Positions 8,558 through 15,763 of a stretch of DNA of 46,960 bases are shown piece after piece (the stretch's first letter is position 1; every line of letters starts with the position of its first letter). A program made the translations under genes and the position numbers. The stretch is from Legionella quateirensis (GTDB lineage Bacteria > Pseudomonadota > Gammaproteobacteria > Legionellales > Legionellaceae), in the NCBI RefSeq assembly GCF_001467955.1, contig NZ_LNYR01000012.1, forward strand, positions 466,329 through 513,288. Direction: 5' to 3'. A model generated the notes under the pieces. That model searched no databases. It saw only the letters and a list, made by a program, of their open reading frames with translations, and was not told the origin of the DNA.

Positions 8558-11500
8558 CTAAATATCTTCGGGTAAAGACATTAGACTGGCATTGCCTCCT
8601 GCGGCGGTTGTATCAACAGTATAGGTCCGTTCGTGACACAAGCGGACCAGATAGTTAGGGCCACCTGCTTTAGGTCCTGTGCCTGATAGTCCTTCGCCTC
8701 CAAACGGTTGCAATCCAACAACCGCGCCTATCATGTTACGATTCACATAACAGTTACCGGCATGAATTCGCTTTCGGATGTATTCAACGGTTTCATTAAT
8801 ACGACTATGTATCCCCAGAGTTAATCCAAAACCAGTCTTATTAATTTGGTTTATTACTTGATCCAGATTTTTTCTTTTAAATTGAATCACATGCAGCACT
8901 GGTCCAAATACTTCTTTTTCCAAAGCATCAATATTATCAATGGCAATCGCTGTTGGAGGCATAAAGTATCCTGATTCACACTCATCGCTCAGTTTACATT
9001 GGTACAGAATTTCATACCTTTTTTTCATATTCTCGACATGATTTGTCAAAATAGCCAATGCATCTTTATCAATCACAGGTCCAATATCTGTTGCCAACCA
9101 ACGTGGATCACCTACGACCAATTCAGCCATGGCACCTTTGAGTAATTCTATGGTTCGTGGATAAACTTCTTCCTGAACAAATAGTACACGCAGCGCGGAG
9201 CATCTCTGACCAGCACTGCCAAATGCAGAAACTACTGCATCAACAACTACTTGCTCTAACAAAGCTGATGAGTCAACAAGCATGGCATTTTGTCCACCGG
9301 TTTCTGCAATTAAGGGGATTATTTCACCACCACGAGTAGCCAAGGTACGATTGATCAGATTTGCTGTATCGGTTGAACCGGTAAACAAGACTGCTTTTAT
9401 CCTTTTATCTGAAACCAGAGCGGCTCCTATTGTCTCTCCAGCACCGGGCAATAATTGAATCGCTCCAGCAGGAATTCCGGCCTGATGCATTAATTTAACT
9501 GCATAAGCAGCAATCAAAGGAGTTTGTTCTGCTGGTTTGGCAATAACACAATTACCTGTAACCAAGCCAGCGACGACTTGACCGGTAAAAATAGCCAAAG
9601 GAAAATTCCAGGGGCTGATACACAATATCGTTCCACGAGGATGCAAACTTAACTCATTTAACTCACCAGTATACCCATGAAGTTTTGTTGGACTCGCCAT
9701 TAATTGCTGAGCCATATGGGCATAATAACGACAAAAATCTACAGCTTCACGAACTTCTGCTACACCATCATTCCAGGTTTTTCCAGCCTCAAGGCAAGCT
9801 AAGGATAAAAACTCCATCATATTAGCTTGTAATAAATCAGCAAACCGATTGATGCAGGCAGCTCGTTCTTCAACGGGAATACTGCTCCAGACTGGGAAGG
9901 TTAATTCAGCCTGCGCTAATGCTTTTTCAACATCGTCCAAAGTTGAGTTCTGAACTGAACCCACTACTCGTGACGGTTGTTGGGGTGAAGTTACTGTCTG
10001 TTGATTATCAAAGGTTGTTTTTCCAGCAACCAGTGGTCCAGCACTCCATTGATTTAAATTCAACTTTGCTAATTCCTGCTGCAATAATGCTCTCTCGTGG
10101 CGGTTAGTAAAGTCAACTCCTTTTGAGTTCATACGCGCAGGTAAAAACAAATGTTCAGGTAAAGGGATGTTCTTATTCATACTATTAAACAGAGACTTGG
10201 CTTTGGTAATCGGGTCTTCTACCAAATCGGTAATTGGCGCATTGTCATCGACAATTCTGTTCACAAATGAAGAATTAGCGCCATTTTCCAATAAACGACG
10301 AACCAGATAAGGAAGAAGATCTTCATGACTGCCAACAGGGGCATAAATTCTGCAGGGGATACCAAAACAATCAGCAGGAACTATTTGCTCATAGAGCTCA
10401 TTACCCATTCCATGCAAACATTGAAACTCAAAATCCCTATAGTCACCAACCAGATTCAAAATCATTGCTACTGAATAGGCATTATGAGTAGCAAATTGAG
10501 GATATATAGCATCGGTCATTGTTAATATTTTTTTTGCACAGGCTTGAAAGGAAACATCAGTGAACACTTTACGAGTAAAAACGGGGTATTCTGAGAAGCC
10601 TTGCATCTGAGATTTTTTGATCTCGCTATCCCAATAAGCGCCTTTAATCAATCGAACCATTATCCTGCGATTTTTACTCCGGGCTAAGGCAGCAACCCAA
10701 TCAAGAACATAAAATGCTCTTTTTTGATACGATTGAACAGCAAGACCAAATCCATCCCAACCGTCCAGGCTTTCATCATTAAACACTTTTTCAATCACAT
10801 CTAACGATAAATCCAGACGCTCTGATTCTTCGGCATCTATAGTTAAAGCAATGCCATATTCTTTTGCCAGACGTGAAAGAGCCAATAATCTGGGAGGCAA
10901 CTCTTCCATAACCCGTTCGTATTGAGATTCATTATAACGTGGATGAATTGCAGATAATTTAATAGAAATACCCGCGCGTTTATATAAATTTGAGTTTTTA
11001 TCTGCCTGTTGGCCAATGGATTCAATTGCTTTTTTATAAGCCTCAAAATACCGTATGGCATCCACTGACGTTAAAGCCGCCTCACCCAACATATCATAGG
11101 AATATCGATATCCTTTGCTTTCTTTTTTCTTCGCCCGAGTTAAGGCCTCATTTATAGTACGTCCCATAACAAATTGCTTGCTCATTATACGCATAGCTTT
11201 ATCAACAGCTGTTCTAACAACGGCTTCGCTACTGCGATTGACCAGTTTCATCAATGCTTTTGTCAGCGTATTTTCAGCTTTTTCAGGTGTTAATACCTTG
11301 CCGGTTAACATTAAAGCCCAGGTGGTAGCATTCACAAAAAAAGAATCACTTTGACCACGATGAGATTTCCAGTCTCCTCCGGCCAGCTTGTCTTTAATTA
11401 GATTATCAATAGTGGCGTTATCAGGTACTCGCAATAAGGCTTCGGCCAAACACATCAAGGCAATACCTTCATCACTGGATAAAGCATACTCAGTAAGAAA

Positions 11501-11707
11501 TGAATCAATACCTGTACTCTTCTTTCTTTCTGCGCGTACTGACTCTACCAGCTTCATTGCGTTAGCTCGAATTGCAGTCCGTTGATAAGGTTCGATTGCC
11601 GCTTTTTCACAAAGCTCGGTAATTAAAGAAAGCTCATCAGCGCGATAAGCTTTATTAATAGCAGCTCGTAAACCTTCTGGTACATGAATGGACTGCTTTT
11701 CCAGCAT
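8558..11707 (-). CDS. putA: Bifunctional proline dehydrogenase / glutamate semialdehyde dehydrogenase
   Basis: A 1049-residue PutA that oxidises proline to pyrroline-5-carboxylate (FAD-dependent, electrons to quinone) and then to glutamate (NAD-dependent). The N-terminal half has the proline dehydrogenase barrel, with signatures such as SIKLSAIHPRY, LTIDAEESERLDLSL, MVRLIKGAYWDSEIKKSQ and FATHNAYSV. The C-terminal half is an aldehyde dehydrogenase with LCISPWNFPLAIFTGQV, VLFTGSTDTA, the Glu motif LIAETGGQNAML and the catalytic Cys in GSAGQRCSALRV. It is shorter than E. coli PutA (about 1320 residues). The N-terminal ribbon-helix-helix repressor domain is missing, so it should be an enzyme only and not its own repressor. 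It is preceded by a 412-base divergent intergenic region. Confidence 0.95.
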   Translation of the reverse strand: MLEKQSIHVPEGLRAAINKAYRADELSLITELCEKAAIEPYQRTAIRANAMKLVESVRAERKKSTGIDSFLTEYALSSDEGIALMCLAEALLRVPDNATIDNLIKDKLAGGDWKSHRGQSDSFFVNATTWALMLTGKVLTPEKAENTLTKALMKLVNRSSEAVVRTAVDKAMRIMSKQFVMGRTINEALTRAKKKESKGYRYSYDMLGEAALTSVDAIRYFEAYKKAIESIGQQADKNSNLYKRAGISIKLSAIHPRYNESQYERVMEELPPRLLALSRLAKEYGIALTIDAEESERLDLSLDVIEKVFNDESLDGWDGFGLAVQSYQKRAFYVLDWVAALARSKNRRIMVRLIKGAYWDSEIKKSQMQGFSEYPVFTRKVFTDVSFQACAKKILTMTDAIYPQFATHNAYSVAMILNLVGDYRDFEFQCLHGMGNELYEQIVPADCFGIPCRIYAPVGSHEDLLPYLVRRLLENGANSSFVNRIVDDNAPITDLVEDPITKAKSLFNSMNKNIPLPEHLFLPARMNSKGVDFTNRHERALLQQELAKLNLNQWSAGPLVAGKTTFDNQQTVTSPQQPSRVVGSVQNSTLDDVEKALAQAELTFPVWSSIPVEERAACINRFADLLQANMMEFLSLACLEAGKTWNDGVAEVREAVDFCRYYAHMAQQLMASPTKLHGYTGELNELSLHPRGTILCISPWNFPLAIFTGQVVAGLVTGNCVIAKPAEQTPLIAAYAVKLMHQAGIPAGAIQLLPGAGETIGAALVSDKRIKAVLFTGSTDTANLINRTLATRGGEIIPLIAETGGQNAMLVDSSALLEQVVVDAVVSAFGSAGQRCSALRVLFVQEEVYPRTIELLKGAMAELVVGDPRWLATDIGPVIDKDALAILTNHVENMKKRYEILYQCKLSDECESGYFMPPTAIAIDNIDALEKEVFGPVLHVIQFKRKNLDQVINQINKTGFGLTLGIHSRINETVEYIRKRIHAGNCYVNRNMIGAVVGLQPFGGEGLSGTGPKAGGPNYLVRLCHERTYTVDTTAAGGNASLMSLPEDI

Positions 11708-11757
11708 AATATTCTCCGATTTCTAATAATAAGTTTCAACAAAAGATCATAGTTCAG

Positions 11758-11784
11758 AACTAATACAAATGAAATAAATTAGTT
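11758..11784. repeat. Inverted repeat upstream of putA, possible operator
   Basis: AACTAAT (11758-11764) and ATTAGTT (11778-11784) are perfect 7-base inverted arms over a 13-base AT-rich spacer, about 50-77 bases upstream of the putA start. A regulator site is possible since this PutA cannot bind DNA itself. The sequence is AT-rich, so chance occurrence is not negligible. The rest of 11708-12036 shows nothing else I can name. Confidence 0.3.
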
Positions 11785-12036
11785 AAAAATTGTAGTGGAT
11801 TATATGCCTCCTATCGTGTCTAATAAAGTAAAAACTCGTTCTGACACTGTATTTTACAGGATAAATTGATCTCAAAAAGATTAAATTTAATACAAATTGA
11901 CAAAGGAAAGTCATGTGCTTTGAAATAAATTTGATGCAATTTGAACAAAAATCAATCATTTGCGTTTTTCATACGGGTGATAAGCCCATGAATTGAATAA
12001 TATTTTACCCTGATGGGCAAGGAAAACCCTTATGAT

Positions 12037-12065
12037 TTTACAATTGCGTCATTTGTTAATATAAT
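12037..12065 (+). promoter_or_regulatory. Sigma-70-type promoter of the L,D-transpeptidase gene
   Basis: TTTACA (12037-12042) and TATAAT (12060-12065) are separated by 17 bases and lie 54 bases before the ATG. An AAGAAAGGAG ribosome-binding site follows just before the start codon. Confidence 0.65.
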
Positions 12066-12119
12066 CACCATCTTTTTCGATGACCAATAACGGTGATTTA
12101 ACAAGAAGAAAGGAGCAGT

Positions 12120-12794
12120 ATGAATACATTATTAACTCTAATCTCAACCGTCATATTAACAAGTAATATTACATCCAGCACCCCTTCATTTGCGAAGCCT
12201 GGACCAGATTTAAATACGCAAGTTCAGCATTTAAGCACTAAAGCGCCCAAGCTGAACAGAAATGTTTTAAAGCTTGCTTTAACCGCATATACAAACGCGA
12301 ACAAAAGAGGCGCGGTTAAAAAGCCAGTTCTAACCGTAATTGATTACTCACTACCATCAAATAAGCAACGTATGTGGGTATTCGATGTTCGAAATGAAAA
12401 ACTTTTATATAACACTTATGTTGCTCATGGCAAAAATTCTGGTGTTGTTGCCAACCATTTTTCGAATAGAGAATCAAGCAAACAATCGAGCCTTGGTACT
12501 TACATTACTAAAAATACGTACATAGGTCATAAAGGATATTCATTAAACCTACAGGGACTGGATCGAGGTTTTAATGATAACGCATACAACAGACGTGTTG
12601 TGATACATGGCGCATGGTATGTAGAGCCAGATTTTATCAAAAGAGCTGGTCGTGCTGGTCTGTCCTGGGGATGCCCAGCTATAGCTCAGACTTTGGCTAA
12701 ACCCGTAATCAACACCATTAAAAATGGCTCAGTAATATTTGCATATTATCCTGACAAAAACTTCTTATCACACTCAGGATATCTGGTAGCCTAA
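12120..12794 (+). CDS. Murein L,D-transpeptidase catalytic-domain protein (YkuD-like)
   Basis: 224 residues with an N-terminal signal-like segment (about residues 1-25, ending SFAKP). The catalytic region has His163 in RRVVIHGAWYV and Cys185 in GLSWGCPAI, the H...SxGC signature of L,D-transpeptidases. It matches the YkuD_2 subgroup, in which the domain occupies nearly the whole protein. It is expected in the periplasm, making 3-3 peptidoglycan crosslinks or attaching proteins to peptidoglycan; the exact reaction is not readable. AAAGGAG lies directly upstream of the ATG, a good promoter lies before it, and a hairpin terminator follows immediately, so it is probably transcribed alone. Confidence 0.88.
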   Translation: MNTLLTLISTVILTSNITSSTPSFAKPGPDLNTQVQHLSTKAPKLNRNVLKLALTAYTNANKRGAVKKPVLTVIDYSLPSNKQRMWVFDVRNEKLLYNTYVAHGKNSGVVANHFSNRESSKQSSLGTYITKNTYIGHKGYSLNLQGLDRGFNDNAYNRRVVIHGAWYVEPDFIKRAGRAGLSWGCPAIAQTLAKPVINTIKNGSVIFAYYPDKNFLSHSGYLVA

Positions 12795-12800
12795 ATAATA

Positions 12801-12824
12801 AAGCCAGGGCAAGCCCTGGCTTTT
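12801..12824 (+). terminator. Rho-independent terminator after L,D-transpeptidase
   Basis: Perfect stem AAGCCAGGGC / GCCCTGGCTT with a two-base AA loop, followed by TTTT, seven bases after the stop codon. Confidence 0.85.
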
Positions 12825-13066
12825 CGCAGTCATCCGTATAAGAACTTCCAGTTCTTATTGTCATCCTGACAAATCAGTTCCATCTGATTACAAATCCCTT
12901 TGCTTGACTTATATCCTTACAAGTCATGTTTATAATGTAGCAACGGATTAGCCTAATCGCAAGGACGTACTTGAGACATTTACTGTATTCTTAAATTAAA
13001 ACCACCTCATGCAGAAAAGTAAAAATCATTTAATTACATGAACTTAGATAAATACCGGGATATCGG

Positions 13067-13159
13067 ATGTCAAAAAAATTGGCATTATCTGCATCTGAAT
13101 TGAGAAATCTCTTACACGAAATAGAGCAATTAATCTCAATACTAATTAACTGTTCATAG
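13067..13159 (+). CDS. Possible 30-residue small protein
   Basis: ATG followed by 29 sense codons and TAG; begins MSKKLALSASELRNLLHEIE and looks like one amphipathic helix with regular Leu/Ile spacing. No clear ribosome-binding site is present (only CGGGATATCGG upstream), and no homologue is recognised. It could equally be the broken start of a longer gene or chance. Confidence 0.25.
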   Translation: MSKKLALSASELRNLLHEIEQLISILINCS

Positions 13160-13294
13160 CACGAATCCACTGCATAGGTACTATGGGTAGACCGACCGGT
13201 CTAAATTCGAGATATCCTCGATCCCGCAACAACGAATTGGTGAATTCAGGAATAATGGGATTATGGGGATCGCAACCAAAAGAATAAGAATGGA

Positions 13295-13314
13295 CCCTCC
13301 GCCTGCGCGGAGGG
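13295..13314. repeat. GC-rich perfect hairpin
   Basis: CCCTCCGC-CTGC-GCGGAGGG, an 8-base perfect stem with a 4-base loop. It sits inside an unusually GC-rich patch (about 13290-13325) in otherwise AT-rich DNA, with no T tract after it, so it is not a standard terminator. Probably part of a dispersed repeat or a structured RNA. Confidence 0.5.
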
Positions 13315-13558
13315 AGACGAGGATAGAGTAATATAAGGGGGCATCTGGGCACTTCATCGATGGCAATTATTGATGCAATGGACAATTGAGCAACATTAAT
13401 TGAACTATAAATAATCAACGTTTTTACTCTTAATGAACAAAAAACAAACACGAAATCTCAATTTTATAATGATTTAACGTGAACAGCAGTATTTGATGCT
13501 TGATTATGCTATAAGTTATGATAGTTTATTCAAGTTAAAAATGTATCCGAGTAGGACT

Positions 13559-13918
13559 ATGAACCAACAGATAAATCCAGTTAAAAAAGATAAGTTGCAA
13601 ATTATTGATTGGCTTATTGAACATTTCCCCAATGCTTTTTTTAAAAAAGGGAATCAGGTAAAACCACTTAAAATAGGTATCTTTGACGATATTATTGATT
13701 TTTATGAGCGATTAGACTCTCCTCCGTTCAGTAAAAAATCACTGCGAGAAGCCTTAAGTTATTATAGTGCATCACCAGCGTATCTTAACTGCCAAAAACC
13801 AGGCATTGCTCGAGTCGATATTTATGGAAATGAAATTGATGTTGTTACTCCCGACCAGGCAAAATATGCTCATCAACGTTTTCAGGAACGATATAACAAA
13901 AAGAAAGAAACTGAATAA
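13559..13918 (+). CDS. ProQ/FinO-domain RNA-binding protein
   Basis: About 119 residues from the chosen ATG. The sequence follows the FinO/ProQ domain closely: IIDWLIEHFPNAFF, VKPLKIGIFDDI, KKSLREALSYYSASPAYL, RVDIYGNEID and a final helix YAHQRFQERY. These proteins bind structured RNAs and act as sRNA chaperones; Legionella RocC, a competence repressor, is of this family. This protein is essentially the domain alone, without the long linker and C-terminal Tudor-like domain of E. coli ProQ. The reading frame is open upstream to 13493; I chose the internal ATG because homology starts there, but the ATG at 13541 is possible. Not clearly in an operon. Confidence 0.85.
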   Translation: MNQQINPVKKDKLQIIDWLIEHFPNAFFKKGNQVKPLKIGIFDDIIDFYERLDSPPFSKKSLREALSYYSASPAYLNCQKPGIARVDIYGNEIDVVTPDQAKYAHQRFQERYNKKKETE

Positions 13919-13994
13919 GTTGCTTTTTAAGAACTTAAATAGCTTAATCACTTTACTGTAATTAGTTAGTTGTCTCAGCAACAGTCTAAAGATT

Positions 13995-14024
13995 CAAGAT
14001 GATAATGATTGAATTATCATCTTG
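13995..14024. repeat. Perfect 12-base inverted repeat between convergent genes
   Basis: CAAGATGATAAT (13995-14006) and ATTATCATCTTG (14013-14024) with a 6-base loop, between proQ-like and ubiG which converge here. It may end transcription from either side, although neither flank has a proper T tract. Confidence 0.5.
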
Positions 14025-14097
14025 AGGAAATCAATGTTCCTTTCTCCTCTTCAGAACACACTTTTATCGATGGGAATCAACCGAAGTCTATTGGCTA

Positions 14098-14799
14098 TTA
14101 CTGTTCACCGCGCAAAGCCATTAAATAATTTACCGAGACATCAGCCCCAAGAGAAGCAGTTCGGGCTATCGGATTATAATTTAATCCTTTCAAATCGATC
14201 ATAATAAAACCACAAGAGCGTGCCATTGACGCCAGTTCACTGGGCTTTATAAATTTATCATAATCGTGAGTTTGCTTAGGTAAGAGATTTAATACATATT
14301 CTGCAGCAATAATAGCACTGGCATAGGCTTTAAGAGTACGGCTGATCGTCGATAAAAACAATAAACCGTCAGGTTTTAGCAAACGCTTGCAATGGTGCAA
14401 TACTTGTTCCGGTCTCTGTACGTGTTCTAACAGTTCCATACAGGTAATAACATCGAAGAGGTTGTCCTCATAATCCTCAATAGGCGTACACTGATATCGA
14501 ACATTCAAATCATCGTTCCGAGCATGCTCTCCGGCTGCCTTAATTGCTTCGGCTTCAGCGTCGATACCTGTAACCTCTGCACCATTTCTGGCCATAGATT
14601 CACATAATATCCCACCTCCGCAACCAACATCCAGAACGCGAATACCGGTCAGATTGATTTGTTGTGTAATAAAATCAAGGCGAGTCAAATTAATATCATG
14701 CAACGTTTTAAGAGGCCCTTCAGTATCCCACCAAGCCTTTGCATGCTGTGCGAACTTATGCAGTTCCTGTTCATCTATTGTTGATTCACTTTTTATCAT
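14098..14799 (-). CDS. ubiG: Ubiquinone biosynthesis O-methyltransferase
   Basis: 233 residues, typical for UbiG, which performs both O-methylations of ubiquinone biosynthesis with SAM. The N-terminal motif HAKAWWDTEGPLKTLHDINL is diagnostic of UbiG. The SAM-binding motif I is VLDVGCGGGILCESMARNG, followed by acidic VTGIDAE; motif II is DVITCMELLEHV. The C-terminal region with KFIKPSELASMARSCGF and GLNYNP also matches. A cytosolic or membrane-peripheral enzyme. It overlaps the upstream Ung-like gene by 14 bases, so the two are probably cotranscribed. Confidence 0.95.
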   Translation of the reverse strand: MIKSESTIDEQELHKFAQHAKAWWDTEGPLKTLHDINLTRLDFITQQINLTGIRVLDVGCGGGILCESMARNGAEVTGIDAEAEAIKAAGEHARNDDLNVRYQCTPIEDYEDNLFDVITCMELLEHVQRPEQVLHHCKRLLKPDGLLFLSTISRTLKAYASAIIAAEYVLNLLPKQTHDYDKFIKPSELASMARSCGFIMIDLKGLNYNPIARTASLGADVSVNYLMALRGEQ

Positions 14800-15508
14800 A
14801 AGTTAATAAGTCCAGTGGTTTAAAAAATTCAATGACACGTCGATTGGTAATGAAACTGACATTATATGGATGTTCAGCGATTAAGCCTACAGATAATATA
14901 TCCTGTGGAATATTATTGGCAATCTTACCTAATAAAATTAACTGAACTGATGATTTGAGCAACAACAACTGCTTCAATAGACTAATCATAAAGGGATGCC
15001 AGTATCGTGCATGATAAGGTATTTTACCCTCACTATACACCAGGCAGGCATTCAGTAATAAAATCCCTTTATTCAACATTCCTCGAAAAAGCTCTTCTGC
15101 TGAGTGTACCAGGTTCTGCTTATCCACTTCCGCTATTGCCTGTTGTGACGTGTCGTCCTGTAAAGATCCTCGAGCAATTAATAACATTTTAATCAGATTT
15201 CTTAAAGAAGTGGCTCTATTTACTGATTTAGCCAACCCCTGACTACTCCAGAGTTCCTGAACCGAATTATCCCAGAATGCATATCCATTTGCGGATTCAA
15301 TCCGTGGATAAGGAGACTCACCAAAAAGGATATATCGCGTACTTGAAAGAGGTAAACTAAAGGCGGAAAAGAGATTTGTGACTCCAGGCAACCAATTTTT
15401 ATCGTCCAGCAACTGGTTTAAATAATTCTTATCCATCACTTCAATTGCGGTATTTAAAATCGGTTGCCACTCAGGATGGCATTTATCTAAAGGAAAATGA
15501 GGGTTCAT
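14786..15508 (-). CDS. Uracil-DNA-glycosylase-fold protein with altered catalytic loop
   Basis: 240 residues aligned by eye with family 1 uracil-DNA glycosylases. The water-activating loop GQDPYHG is here GESPYPR (63-69), so the catalytic Asp is Ser65 and the following His is Pro. The uracil-binding segment is LLLNACLVYSEGK (Asn153, like Asn123 of E. coli Ung), preceded by ELFRGMLNKG. The late His motif HPSPLS appears as EHPYNVS with His213 kept. The fold is therefore probably Ung, but the classical chemistry should be absent or changed. It may bind uracil-containing DNA without excising, or be an Ung paralogue with another role. Cotranscribed with ubiG by overlap. I would not assign it the symbol ung. 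Confidence 0.7.
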   Translation of the reverse strand: MNPHFPLDKCHPEWQPILNTAIEVMDKNYLNQLLDDKNWLPGVTNLFSAFSLPLSSTRYILFGESPYPRIESANGYAFWDNSVQELWSSQGLAKSVNRATSLRNLIKMLLIARGSLQDDTSQQAIAEVDKQNLVHSAEELFRGMLNKGILLLNACLVYSEGKIPYHARYWHPFMISLLKQLLLLKSSVQLILLGKIANNIPQDILSVGLIAEHPYNVSFITNRRVIEFFKPLDLLTYDKK

Positions 15509-15763
15509 GACACAACCTGAAACTGCTTTATGAAGACTGCTTTAAATTATAAAGAGTTACTGCCGTATTCACTACCATTATTTCGCTATATAAATAATCT
15601 TGCTCATTTAGACCATACTGACTGATGCCATTAATTTCCATTGATAAATACACCTGTGTGTCTCCAGGATGATATCAATCTCTATATAAATAATGACGTA
15701 GCCCCTATCTTTACTAGACCTATTTTGTTACAATGCAATCAAATATTGTTCTTTTAATTCGTT

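Larger units (their letters stand above)
12825..13558. other. Long, mostly non-coding interval
   Basis: About 730 bases with no convincing large gene. It holds a TGACTT/AAGTCA inverted repeat with TTGACT (12904) and TATAAT (12931) whose 21-base spacing makes a poor promoter. It also holds a possible 30-codon ORF (13067-13159) and a GC-rich hairpin (13295-13314). A minus-strand frame of 101 codons (13146-13451) spans the hairpin but lacks a recognisable family and looks like low-information translation. The interval may contain a small RNA or a degraded element; I cannot decide. Confidence 0.4.

Noticed and set aside
12340..12525. Second plus-strand frame inside the L,D-transpeptidase
   Set aside because: Out-of-frame shadow of a gene with clear catalytic motifs.
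12904..12936. TTGACT...TATAAT as promoter
   Set aside because: Spacing of 21 bases is too long for a standard promoter; kept only as a note in the interval description.
13146..13451. Minus-strand 101-codon frame with Pro/Arg-rich translation
   Set aside because: No ribosome-binding site or family; its Arg/Pro-rich middle is simply the translation of the GC hairpin. More likely non-coding.
14022..14204. Plus-strand 60-codon frame
   Set aside because: Overlaps the end of ubiG in antisense and has no supporting features.
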